Shown: piece by piece, positions 33,486 through 41,571 of the stretch | Numbering within the stretch: the first letter of the stretch is position 1 | How the letters are laid out: every line of letters starts with the position of its first letter | Assembly (NCBI GenBank): GCA_003158855.1 | Contig: PMLJ01000043.1 | Coordinates: 140,338 to 204,337 of the forward strand | Direction of reading: 5' to 3' | DNA: 64,000 bases | Source of the DNA: Acidimicrobiaceae bacterium | Lineage (GTDB): Bacteria > Actinomycetota > Acidimicrobiia > Acidimicrobiales > RAAP-2 | Translations under genes and position numbers: made by a program | The notes under the pieces: generated by a model | Told to the model about the DNA's origin: nothing | The model's database searches: none | The model's input: only the letters and a program-made list of their open reading frames with translations

Positions 33486-36026
33486 ATGGACGGTGACGAC
33501 GAGACGCACGGCGACGCGCGAAAGGTGACATTGACAGTCAACGGCAGCACCCGTTCGGTGCAATCGCCGGCGTCGTTACTGTCGGCCTTGCGCAGCGAGT
33601 TGGGCTTGACGGGCGCGAAGCCGGGCTGCGGGGAGGGGGCGTGCGGATCGTGCACGGTGCTTGTTGACGGTGAACCCGAGCATGCTTGTCGGCGTCAAGT
33701 CGCCGATTTGGCGGGCCGCAATATCATGACCATCGAGGCGGTCGCGAACGCCGGCCAGCTGCACCATGTCCAACAAGCGTTCGTGGAGGTCGGCGCTGCC
33801 CAGTGCGGCTACTGCACGCCCGGCATGGTCTTGTCGGTGGTGGCGCTGTTGGCTCGTGAGCCGAATCCGGATGACACCGCCATTGACGATGCTCTGGAGG
33901 CCAACCTCTGTCGCTGCGGCACCTATCCGCGAATCCGCCGGGCGGTACATCGGGCGGTTGAGCTGAGCGAGCAGTCTGGCGCCACCGCAATGAATGCCAC
34001 TCGAGCGGCGGACCGCTGGGAGTTTGGAGATCCACGGACTCCCCAGCGACGCCCCTTGCGCCCCTGGGACATGACCGAACCTGAGGACCGCGACTGGTTC
34101 GAGGTGCTTGGTGACGGGCTGGTAGTCGTGCTCCCGGCACCGCCCCTCGCGCCCGGGAGCTGGACGACGGGCGCCGGCGCCTGGCTCCACGTCGGCGGCG
34201 ACGCCACGGTGACGGCGTTCACCGGCAAGGTTGACGTGGGCCAGGACAACTGCACTGCACTGCGTCTCTTGGTGGCGGAGGAGCTGCACGTTCCCCTGGC
34301 GAAAGTCCGTTTGGCGATGGGCGATACCGATCTCTGCCCCTACGACATGGGCACCTTCGGCAGCCGGTCAATGCCCGACGCCGGCCACGCCCTGGCCCAG
34401 GTGGCAGCTCATGCTCGCACCCTCTTGCCCGTGTCCGCCGGATCGCGGCGAGTCGAGATCGTCACTGGCGAACCGGTCGTCATGGCGGGTACCGAGTGGC
34501 GCGTGGCCGGAAGGCCCCACGTGCCCGATGGAATGCTCGACATCGTGACCGGAGCGCGCCAGTTCGTCTCGGACCTCACCCTTCCGGGCTTGCGCTACGG
34601 AGCCGTGCTGCGACCCCCCGTATTGGGCGCGACCCTTCGCGAGCTCGACGTCTCCGCCCTCGAGGATCGCGGCGACGTGGTCGTGGTACGCACGCGCAGG
34701 GTGACCGGCGTCGTGGCCGCCGACCCAGTTTCTGCGCGCCTGGCGCTGGCCGGTCTTCGCCCAGAGTGGGACGTGCCAGATGCTCCGTCGGATGACGGCC
34801 TCGAGGAGTTTCTGCGCTCTCATCCATCGTTCGAATCCGACGGCTGGAGCCGGTCGGTCCACGATGAGCAAGGCGACCCTGATGAGACCCTGGCGAGGTC
34901 GGCGGTGCGGGGTCAGGGCACGTACACCACCGCCTACATCGCGCCCGCGCCTCTCGAAACCCGAGGCGCGCTGGCCATCTGGGACGACGACGGCCGGCTG
35001 ACGATTTGGGTCGGGACCCAGACGCCGTTCCCGACGCGCGCCCAGGTCGCGGCGGCACTCGATCTCGATGAGCAGCACGTTCGGGTGATTGTGCCGCCCA
35101 CCGGTGGCGGTTTCGGCGGTAAGCACGGGGCCGGGGTCGCCACCGAGGCGGCCATCATGGCTCGAGAGGTCGGTGGGCCGGTCAAGGTCATGTGGTCGCG
35201 TCACGAGGAGTTCACGGCGGGCACGCTGCGCCCGGCAGCGATCATCGACGTGGCCAGTGCCGCCACGGCGGGCGGCGAACTTACCGCCTGGACGTTCACC
35301 AATATCAATTCGGGCCCGGCCGCGATCGCGAGCCCCTATCGGGTGGCGAACCAGCGGATCGACTATCAGCCTGCCACGAGCCCACTCGCCCAGGCGTCGT
35401 ACCGGGCCCTCGCGGCCAACGCCAACAACTTCGCGCGCGAATCCCAGATGGACGAACTCGCGCATCAGCTCGGCCGGGACCCGGTCGAGTTTCGCGTGGC
35501 CAACCTCGACGACGAACGGCTCGTCACGGTCCTGCGCGCGGCGGCTGAACGTTTCGGCTGGGTGAGCGGGCGAGCTGGCGCGGGCCAGGGCATCGCCTGC
35601 GGCGTCGAGAAGGGCGGGCGGGTGGCTACCGTGGCCGAGGTCCGCGACGTCGAAGGGAGCCTGCGGGTCGTTCGGCTGGTCACGGCGTATGAATGCGGGG
35701 CCGTCGTGAATCCCGACACGGTGATCAACCAGATTGAAGGTGCCACCGTCATGGCCCTGGGCGGAGCGCTGTTTGAGGCAATCCACTTCAGCGACGGAGT
35801 GATCACGAACGGATCCTTCTCCGACTACCGCGTGCCAAGATTCCGCGACGTCCCCCCGATTGAAGTGGTTCTCATGGACCGTCCCGACCTGGCTTCGGCC
35901 GGAGCAGGCGAGACCCCCATGATCGCAGTTGCGCCGGCCATCGCCAACGCCATTTTTGACGTCTGCGCACGACGGCTGCGGTCGTTGCCGTTGGACGCGG
36001 ACGGTCGGATGCATCGCGGACGCTAG
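33486..36026 (+). CDS. Single-chain molybdenum hydroxylase: [2Fe-2S] subunit fused to IorB-like molybdopterin subunit
   Basis: 846 residues. Residues 1-165 are a two-cluster ferredoxin-like module: GCGEGACGSC plus a later Cys, then QCGYCTPGM and LCRCGTYPRI. The rest is a molybdopterin-binding large subunit with IorB-type segment order: GKVDVGQDNCTALRLLVAEEL near residue 245 precedes the hammerhead region (FVSDLTLPGLRYGAV). GGGFGGKHG follows, and the catalytic Glu lies in AGAGETPMIAV. These enzymes usually have separate small and large subunits. No FAD subunit is encoded, so electrons probably go to a membrane or soluble cytochrome. Substrate unknown; N-heterocycles or aldehydes are typical. 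It opens the molybdenum island. Confidence 0.88.
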   Translation: MDGDDETHGDARKVTLTVNGSTRSVQSPASLLSALRSELGLTGAKPGCGEGACGSCTVLVDGEPEHACRRQVADLAGRNIMTIEAVANAGQLHHVQQAFVEVGAAQCGYCTPGMVLSVVALLAREPNPDDTAIDDALEANLCRCGTYPRIRRAVHRAVELSEQSGATAMNATRAADRWEFGDPRTPQRRPLRPWDMTEPEDRDWFEVLGDGLVVVLPAPPLAPGSWTTGAGAWLHVGGDATVTAFTGKVDVGQDNCTALRLLVAEELHVPLAKVRLAMGDTDLCPYDMGTFGSRSMPDAGHALAQVAAHARTLLPVSAGSRRVEIVTGEPVVMAGTEWRVAGRPHVPDGMLDIVTGARQFVSDLTLPGLRYGAVLRPPVLGATLRELDVSALEDRGDVVVVRTRRVTGVVAADPVSARLALAGLRPEWDVPDAPSDDGLEEFLRSHPSFESDGWSRSVHDEQGDPDETLARSAVRGQGTYTTAYIAPAPLETRGALAIWDDDGRLTIWVGTQTPFPTRAQVAAALDLDEQHVRVIVPPTGGGFGGKHGAGVATEAAIMAREVGGPVKVMWSRHEEFTAGTLRPAAIIDVASAATAGGELTAWTFTNINSGPAAIASPYRVANQRIDYQPATSPLAQASYRALAANANNFARESQMDELAHQLGRDPVEFRVANLDDERLVTVLRAAAERFGWVSGRAGAGQGIACGVEKGGRVATVAEVRDVEGSLRVVRLVTAYECGAVVNPDTVINQIEGATVMALGGALFEAIHFSDGVITNGSFSDYRVPRFRDVPPIEVVLMDRPDLASAGAGETPMIAVAPAIANAIFDVCARRLRSLPLDADGRMHRGR

Positions 36027-36092
36027 CCCGGTCGTACCATGCGCAACGCCAGGGGAGCCGTGCGGGGGGCTTCAATCACCTACGCTCAGGGA

Positions 36093-36599
36093 ATGGTTCT
36101 CGCTGCCAAGATCCTCACGGTATCGGATTCGGTCGATGCCGGACGACGTGAGGACAAGGGCGGGTCCGTGCTCGCATCGCGTCTCGAAGAGGCCGGGTAC
36201 CGGATTGTCGATCGGCGCGTGGTGCCCGACGGCATCGAATCAGTCTCGCGCGCTCTGGAGGAACTGGCCCTTGACTTCGCTGGCTTGATTGTCACGACCG
36301 GCGGAACCGGGTTTTCGCCACGCGACCTGACTCCAGAGGCGACGTTGCTGGTGCTTGATCGGGAGGCGCCCGGACTGGGCGAGGCCATGCGGTCGGTCAG
36401 CCCGCTAGGGCGCTTGTCGAGAGCCCGGGCCGGAACCGCTGGGCAGAGTCTGGTTCTCAATACGCCAGGATCGCCCGTGGGGGCGCTCGAGAGTCTCGAG
36501 GCCGTGCTCGACATCCTTCCGCACGCCTTGGAACTGCTCTGCGGAGAAGCGAGCCCCCACCCATCAGAGAGCGCCGACAGAACCGCGCACTCGTCGTAA
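36093..36599 (+). CDS. mog: Molybdopterin adenylyltransferase (Mog/MoaB family)
   Basis: 168 residues, MoCF_BD fold. AKILTVSDSVDAGRREDKGG opens the domain, then VTTGGTGFSPRDLTPEA, the signature loop, and LNTPGSPVGALESLEAVL. It adenylates molybdopterin before MoeA inserts molybdenum. The start at 36093 matches the family N-terminus; an in-frame ATG at 36039 would add 18 residues. It follows the hydroxylase gene by 66 bases on the same strand. Confidence 0.9.
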   Translation: MVLAAKILTVSDSVDAGRREDKGGSVLASRLEEAGYRIVDRRVVPDGIESVSRALEELALDFAGLIVTTGGTGFSPRDLTPEATLLVLDREAPGLGEAMRSVSPLGRLSRARAGTAGQSLVLNTPGSPVGALESLEAVLDILPHALELLCGEASPHPSESADRTAHSS

Positions 36600-36914
36600 G
36601 TCTCGTGAGGTCGGCGACGTCGGAGAACGTTCCTCCGTCGCGGGGTGTTGCCAGCTCGATTCTTCGAGTTGGCTCGCGCCGGGTCCGGTGGAGAGGTGAT
36701 CTGGGGAACGTCTGGTTGGCAGCAGTCCCTACTCAACCTCCGTCGCTTTGGTGCGTGACTACGAGATGATCGAGTTCTCATGAAGATCTCAAATGGAACC
36801 CTGTTCAAATCGGTTCGTTTTCGATCTCCTTGTTTGCCATGAAAACTGCCGAGAAACCTTGTATATGCTAGTTTGATTCGTTGAAGTGACAGTTTTTGCT
36901 AGTTATGGGGGAAG
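36600..36914. promoter_or_regulatory. Upstream region of the molybdate transporter
   Basis: About 315 bases without a gene. The last 80 bases are AT-rich, with two TGCTAGTT repeats, and end in GGGGGAAG, the ribosome binding site of modA. Confidence 0.4.
36866..36904 (+). repeat. Two direct TGCTAGTT repeats upstream of modA
   Basis: Identical 8-mers at 36866-36873 and 36897-36904, 31 bases (about three helical turns) apart. They may be binding sites for a regulator such as the HTH-TOBE protein at 39687. Short enough that chance is possible. Confidence 0.35.
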
Positions 36915-37778
36915 ATGAAAACGACACTGAAACGGCAGCTGCATCGACTTGCCTCGACGGGCTCGGTGGCAGTTCTGTTGGCTGCAGGAGTTGTTTCCAG
37001 CTCCTCGCCAGCGGGCGCAACGACCAAGCACACCGGGACGGTTGAAGTCCTTTCGTGCGGTTCCTTCTCCAACGTCATGACGCTGCTCGAGGCAGCGTTT
37101 AAGAAGGACACCGGCTACACCATTCAAGACACCTCAGAGGGTTCATCGGCCATCGCCAGTGGCATTGTGGCCAAGACCTTGCAGGGTGACGTCTTTATCA
37201 GTGCCTCGACTGCTGCGGACACTTCAATTGAGGGAGCAGCCAGCGGGAACTGGATCAACAGCTACACGTTGTTTGGCAGTTCACCTGACGTGCTTGCCTA
37301 CAACCCAAGGTCATCGTTTGCTTCCGCACTGAAGAAGCGTCCCTGGTACAACGTCGTGCGATCCTCTGGATTCGAACTTGGACGCACTGATCCAACGGTT
37401 GACCCGGGTGGAGTACTTGACGTCGACGCACTTGACGGAATCGGCTACGCCTACAACATCCCCAACCTGCTCACAATTGCAACTTCAACGGGCAACGTCT
37501 ACACCGAGGACGCAATCCCTGGTCTCATTCAGTCCGGTCAACTGGACGCTGGTTTCATGTACGCGATCTCTGCTGATGCGGCGAATCTGCCCTACGCGCC
37601 ACTGACGGGAACGAAGAACCTCAATGGAAAGTACACCGTCGCCACTTTGAAGGGTGCACCAGACCCGGCACCGGCAGCAGCGTTCGTGAAGTGGATGCTC
37701 GCCAAGCAGGGCCAAGCAATCTTGATGAAGCAGGGCATTGTCCCGGTTTCACCATTCAAGGTTGTTCGAGCTTCGTAA
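36915..37778 (+). CDS. modA: Molybdate/tungstate ABC transporter substrate-binding protein (WtpA/ModA type)
   Basis: 287 residues with a signal peptide (MKTTLKRQLHRL, hydrophobic core, GATT near residue 36). The mature part starts TVEVLSCGSFSNVMTLLEAAF and contains GRTDPTVDPGG, the hallmark of WtpA/ModA-type proteins, and FMYAISADAANLPYAPL. It captures the oxyanion outside the membrane. There is no lipobox Cys at the cleavage point. It is encoded 12 bases before a fused permease-ATPase gene. Confidence 0.92.
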   Translation: MKTTLKRQLHRLASTGSVAVLLAAGVVSSSSPAGATTKHTGTVEVLSCGSFSNVMTLLEAAFKKDTGYTIQDTSEGSSAIASGIVAKTLQGDVFISASTAADTSIEGAASGNWINSYTLFGSSPDVLAYNPRSSFASALKKRPWYNVVRSSGFELGRTDPTVDPGGVLDVDALDGIGYAYNIPNLLTIATSTGNVYTEDAIPGLIQSGQLDAGFMYAISADAANLPYAPLTGTKNLNGKYTVATLKGAPDPAPAAAFVKWMLAKQGQAILMKQGIVPVSPFKVVRAS

Positions 37779-37790
37779 GAGAGAGATCCA

Positions 37791-39671
37791 ATGACAAGAA
37801 ACCCACTCAGGTGGCTGGGTGCGTTGCTCGTCCTCTATTTGGGTCTACCCATTGCGCTGTTTGTCGTTCGCTTTGTGAGTGCTCGAGAGCGAGGGTTCCA
37901 TGTCGCAGGACTCTTCTCCTCGCTCTGGATTTCTGTTTCCTGCGCCTCAGTCTCACTCGCCGTGATTTGCGTCTTGGGCACGCCTCTGGCCTACGTACTC
38001 GCTCGCTCCACCAGCAGGGTTGCCCGATTAGTCGAGATAGCCATAACGCTCCCCCTGGCGCTTCCACCGGTGATGGGCGGAATCATTGTGGTGTACCTGG
38101 TTGGTCCCTACAGTTCTCTAGGGAGACTCTTCGACCGACAGTTGACGAATTCGGTCTACGGGATTTGCATCGCCATGACGTTCTGTTCGGCCCCGTTCTT
38201 GATTCTCGCCGCGAGGGCAGCCTTCGCATCCATTGATCAAGGTCTTCTCGATGTTGCATCAACCCTCGGCCACTCTGAAATGTCCCGGTTCTTTCGCGTG
38301 GCCGTTCCAGTCGCCGGCCCCGGCATTCGTGCGGGCATGACAATGACGTGGTTGCGAGCCTTTGGCGAATACGGCGCCGTCACGATCCTCGCTTACAACC
38401 CCGCGTCCTTGCCCGTCTATACCGTCAACCAATTCATGGCTCGCGGAATTGCGCCCACCTTGGCGCCAACCATGCTCGCCCTCATTGTCGCCGGTGGAAT
38501 CGTCCTCGTGAGTCGAGCACGACTTCCCAAGCTCGCTCACGTGGATCTGAGTGAAATCACCCCGGTTCCTCCGACTCTCAAGCCATCGTCGCGACTTCGA
38601 TTCGACATCTCAAAACAGCTGGGGTCATTCCAGTTGAAGATCAAGCACGTGACGCAAAGTGACAACCTCGCAGTTCTCGGACCATCTGGTTCGGGAAAGT
38701 CGGCGCTCCTACGCTCCTTGGCCGGCCTCTACGGACCAGGGGCGGGCGAGGTCTCGTACGGCAACGATGTGGTGAGCAACGTCAAGCCCGAGAGACGGCC
38801 AGTCGGTTATGTCTCGCAAGGGTTCTCTCTGTTTCCACACCTCACGGTCTGGCAGAATCTGAACTTCCCGAAGAATGCCACGCGAGGGATCGCTGCGTAC
38901 TGGTTGGGCCACCTGCAACTCGACGGATTGGAGAATCGCTACCCATCGGAGATCTCCGGCGGACAACGCCAGCGCGTCGCATTGGCCCAGGCTCTTTGTC
39001 ACTCGCCGGAGGTCCTCCTGCTTGACGAACCGTTCTCGGCTCTCGACATGCCCATCCGTCGAGAGCTGCACCGCGAACTTCGTCGTCTGCAGCAAGAGAC
39101 GGGACTCGCAACCGTCATCGTCACTCACGATCCTCAAGAGGCCGCCTTCCTGTCACAAGAGGTGATCGTCATCAGTGATGGAGCGTCGCTGCAGTCAGGG
39201 ACGAACCGCCAGGTCTTCTCCCGCCCAGCCTCGCCCGAGGTAGCCCGGTTGCTCGGCATCTCGAACCTGCACCACGCGCTGGTCGTGGCCCCCGGGAGCA
39301 TCGACTCGGGGGGCACGGCAATCGCGGTTGACACCGACGGCATGGCGCCGGGCGCGCAGGTGCTGTGGAGCATCCGACCCGAGCACGTCATCGTGCGCAC
39401 GGTGGACGACCAGGCGTCTCTCGTCGCAGCCGACCCGGCCGACGAGGGCCTCGTGGGAACGCTGAGCGACATCGCCGACGTCGGCACGGCCGTCGACCTC
39501 TTCGTGACGCTCAACGACGAGCTCGAACTCCACGCACGCGTGGTGGATCCCGTTGACCTGAGCGTGGGCCAGCGTTGTCGCGTGGTGATGGACCGCAGCG
39601 CGATTTCGCTGTGGGCCAATCCCAATGTTGCGCTGGCGGCCGCACCAACGAAGGTGCCGGCGCCCCAGTAG
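37791..39671 (+). CDS. modBC: Fused molybdate ABC permease-ATPase (ModB-ModC)
   Basis: 626 residues joining two proteins that are normally separate. Residues 1-245 carry about six membrane segments and the EAA-like loop DVASTLGHSEMSRFFRVAVP. From about 260 comes an ATPase with Walker A GPSGSGKSALL, signature SGGQRQRVALAQAL, Walker B VLLLDEPFSALD and the switch His in VTHD. A C-terminal TOBE-like region (about 490-610) ends the protein. The codon usage of the 3' third looks more GC-rich than the 5' part. The linker between the halves is short. Imports molybdate with ModA. Confidence 0.92.
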   Translation: MTRNPLRWLGALLVLYLGLPIALFVVRFVSARERGFHVAGLFSSLWISVSCASVSLAVICVLGTPLAYVLARSTSRVARLVEIAITLPLALPPVMGGIIVVYLVGPYSSLGRLFDRQLTNSVYGICIAMTFCSAPFLILAARAAFASIDQGLLDVASTLGHSEMSRFFRVAVPVAGPGIRAGMTMTWLRAFGEYGAVTILAYNPASLPVYTVNQFMARGIAPTLAPTMLALIVAGGIVLVSRARLPKLAHVDLSEITPVPPTLKPSSRLRFDISKQLGSFQLKIKHVTQSDNLAVLGPSGSGKSALLRSLAGLYGPGAGEVSYGNDVVSNVKPERRPVGYVSQGFSLFPHLTVWQNLNFPKNATRGIAAYWLGHLQLDGLENRYPSEISGGQRQRVALAQALCHSPEVLLLDEPFSALDMPIRRELHRELRRLQQETGLATVIVTHDPQEAAFLSQEVIVISDGASLQSGTNRQVFSRPASPEVARLLGISNLHHALVVAPGSIDSGGTAIAVDTDGMAPGAQVLWSIRPEHVIVRTVDDQASLVAADPADEGLVGTLSDIADVGTAVDLFVTLNDELELHARVVDPVDLSVGQRCRVVMDRSAISLWANPNVALAAAPTKVPAPQ

Positions 39672-39686
39672 GCCCTCGCGGCGGGT

Positions 39687-40088
39687 TCAGAACTGAGCGG
39701 GAATCTCCACGCCGACGTTGGTGGCCTTCACGACGGCATCAACCACCATCCCCGGAACGAGCTGAAGTTCGTCAACCGCTTCGCGGGTGATCAATGAGAC
39801 GAAACGATGGGGACCGGCCTGGATCTCGACCTGCGCGGCCACCTTGTCCTTCACCACCTTGGTCACGATGCCGACGAAGCGATTACGGGCTGACTGCGCA
39901 CGGGGATGCTCAGTTGTCTGGTCACCGGCGATCTCGATGGCGAACTTGGCCAAATCGACGCCGTCGAAGTAGCGCCGCCCACCCGATCCCACCGTGGCCT
40001 TGATCCTTCCGGCGTCCACCCATCGGCGCACCGTGTCGGTGCTCACCCCCAACAGCTCGGCGACCTGGCCAATGCGGTACTGCGTCAC
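39687..40088 (-). CDS. MerR-like HTH fused to a molybdate-binding TOBE domain
   Basis: 133 residues. TQYRIGQVAELLGVSTDTVR opens a MerR/excisionase-type winged helix (about 1-60, RRYFDGVDLAKFA). A single TOBE (Mop) domain follows (about 68-133): ARNRFVGIVTKVVKDKVAAQ, SLITREAVDEL and VVDAVVKATNVGVEI. ModE has a different HTH and two Mop units, so this is an alternative molybdate-responsive design, probably the local regulator. The GTG start at 40088 is chosen where homology begins. It converges on modBC and diverges from the first moaC-type gene. Confidence 0.85.
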   Translation of the reverse strand: MTQYRIGQVAELLGVSTDTVRRWVDAGRIKATVGSGGRRYFDGVDLAKFAIEIAGDQTTEHPRAQSARNRFVGIVTKVVKDKVAAQVEIQAGPHRFVSLITREAVDELQLVPGMVVDAVVKATNVGVEIPAQF

Positions 40089-40206
40089 GTCCAAAGGATA
40101 GCGATCGCAACGCAACTGTCCCGTCCGGCGTGTTCGGCTACTCGTAGTCCCGCCGCCGGGCCCGACTCTCTGACTGCACCGGTCGCTACGTCGGCAGCAT
40201 TGCGCC

Positions 40207-40722
40207 GTGGACGATATGCACCAACTCAACAGAACGCCTCGTGAGGGGACCTTCCCGCGCGACCTTGGTCCCTCGGAGGTCAGTCCTCGTCGCGCGGTGG
40301 CGCGCTGTCGTATCACGATGTTGGCGTCCACCACGGCGAGTGTGGCGACGAACACGATGAACAAGGGTGACGTGCTGGCGACCGCTCGCGTGGCGGGCAC
40401 TCAAGCGGCCAAGCAGGCGGCGTCACTCCTGCCCATGTCCCACCTCGTGCTGGTGAGCAACGTCCACTTGAACTTCACGATCGCCGACACCCACATTGAT
40501 GTCGATGCGAGCGTCGACGCGGTTGACCGGACTGGTGTCGAGATGGAGGCCCTCACGGCGGTCACCGTGGCGGCGCTCACCATCTACGACATGTGCAAGT
40601 CCGCCGATCGCACGATGACGATAGGAAACGTGGCGCTGTGGGAAAAGTCCGGGGGCCGCGCGGGCACCTGGCGGCGCGAAGAGGCGTTGCGCGACTCGAA
40701 CGACGTCGAAGCCGAGCACTAG
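40207..40722 (+). CDS. moaC: MoaC paralogue 1 (keeps the Asp128/Lys131 site, lacks MVDVS and CHPL)
   Basis: 171 residues, MoaC fold (cyclic pyranopterin monophosphate synthase). Compared with E. coli MoaC it keeps Lys51 (here Lys53 in NKGDV), Asp128 and Lys131 in YDMCK, TGVEMEALTA and Lys147. It has lost the N-terminal MVDVS, reads LPMSHLV instead of LIPLCHPL (Cys76 to Ser, Pro78 to Leu) and has SGGRAG for SGGKSG. A GTG starts the gene at 40207. The second paralogue follows after 99 bases with nearly the opposite pattern of losses. Alone it may be weakly active or need its partner. Confidence 0.85.
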   Translation: MDDMHQLNRTPREGTFPRDLGPSEVSPRRAVARCRITMLASTTASVATNTMNKGDVLATARVAGTQAAKQAASLLPMSHLVLVSNVHLNFTIADTHIDVDASVDAVDRTGVEMEALTAVTVAALTIYDMCKSADRTMTIGNVALWEKSGGRAGTWRREEALRDSNDVEAEH

Positions 40723-40821
40723 ATCCTCGTGGGCACGAGTGCGGGTCACTCCGTTCGCTTTGGTCGAAGCGACGCGAGACAGTCGGCCCTGTAGCATCGT
40801 GCGGGGGACCGGGGACATGAC

Positions 40822-41343
40822 GTGAGTGACCGGCCCGAAGCGTATCGGAGGGGTGTCGTGACCGAGCAGCCGTTTTCCCACGTCGATGGCACCGGCAAAC
40901 TTCGCATGGTCGATGTCACCCACAAGCGCCCCACGCTGAGGCGCGCGTACGCGAGTTGTGTGGTGCGTACCGTGGCCGACGTGACCGCACCTGGACTGCG
41001 TACAAACGAGCTCGACCCGGTGCACGCGGCCCGCTTGGCTGGTATTCAGGCGGCCAAGCAGACTGCCAATCTCATACCCCTGTGTCACCCGCTGAATCTC
41101 AACGAGATTCACGTTGAGGTCGTCGTGAACGAGGGACGCATCGAGATTTCCGCGACCGTAACGGCGACGCACCGCACGGGAGTGGAGATGGAGGCCCTGA
41201 CGGCCTGCGCCATTGCCGCGCTCAGCATCGTCAACTCGCTCGTGGACGTCGATCCCAGGGCCGAGATCGATGATCTCGTGCTCCTGCGCAAGAGTGGCGG
41301 CAAGTCCGGCGAGTGGGGGCGACTGGTGGATGCTCCCCGCTAG
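40822..41343 (+). CDS. moaC: MoaC paralogue 2 (keeps MVDVT and CHPL, lacks Lys51/Asp128/Lys131)
   Basis: 173 residues, MoaC fold. It retains MVDVT (29-33), LIPLCHPL with His89, TGVEMEALTA and SGGKSG with Lys157. The residues equivalent to E. coli Lys51, Asp128 and Lys131 are Glu63, Asn138 and Val141 (SIVNSLVD instead of TIYDMCKA). These three are part of the catalytic pocket at the subunit interface in known MoaC hexamers, so this chain should be inactive alone. A GTG starts the gene. Together with paralogue 1 a complete set of residues exists, which suggests a mixed oligomer. Confidence 0.87.
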   Translation: MSDRPEAYRRGVVTEQPFSHVDGTGKLRMVDVTHKRPTLRRAYASCVVRTVADVTAPGLRTNELDPVHAARLAGIQAAKQTANLIPLCHPLNLNEIHVEVVVNEGRIEISATVTATHRTGVEMEALTACAIAALSIVNSLVDVDPRAEIDDLVLLRKSGGKSGEWGRLVDAPR

Positions 41344-41571
41344 GGACCCTGTCGCGGCGCCCGCAACGATCCGGTCACGGGTGGTGGGGCGCTGTCGGGG
41401 CTGATCCTCTCGCAGGCTCATGACGGTGCAACCGCTCCAGCTCAGCATTCGCTCTCCACGATCACCGGTCGAACACGTCGATCGACGGAGCGACCTCATT
41501 TGCGCCTGCGCCACCGCAGGCAGTAGTGCAACTCCTACTGATGGTAGTAATGGTCATCGAAAGCGAGGGAG

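Noticed and set aside
34368..36014. A 548-codon open frame antisense to the molybdenum hydroxylase
   Set aside because: Same codon-bias effect; its sequence is His/Arg/Asp rich without recognisable domains.
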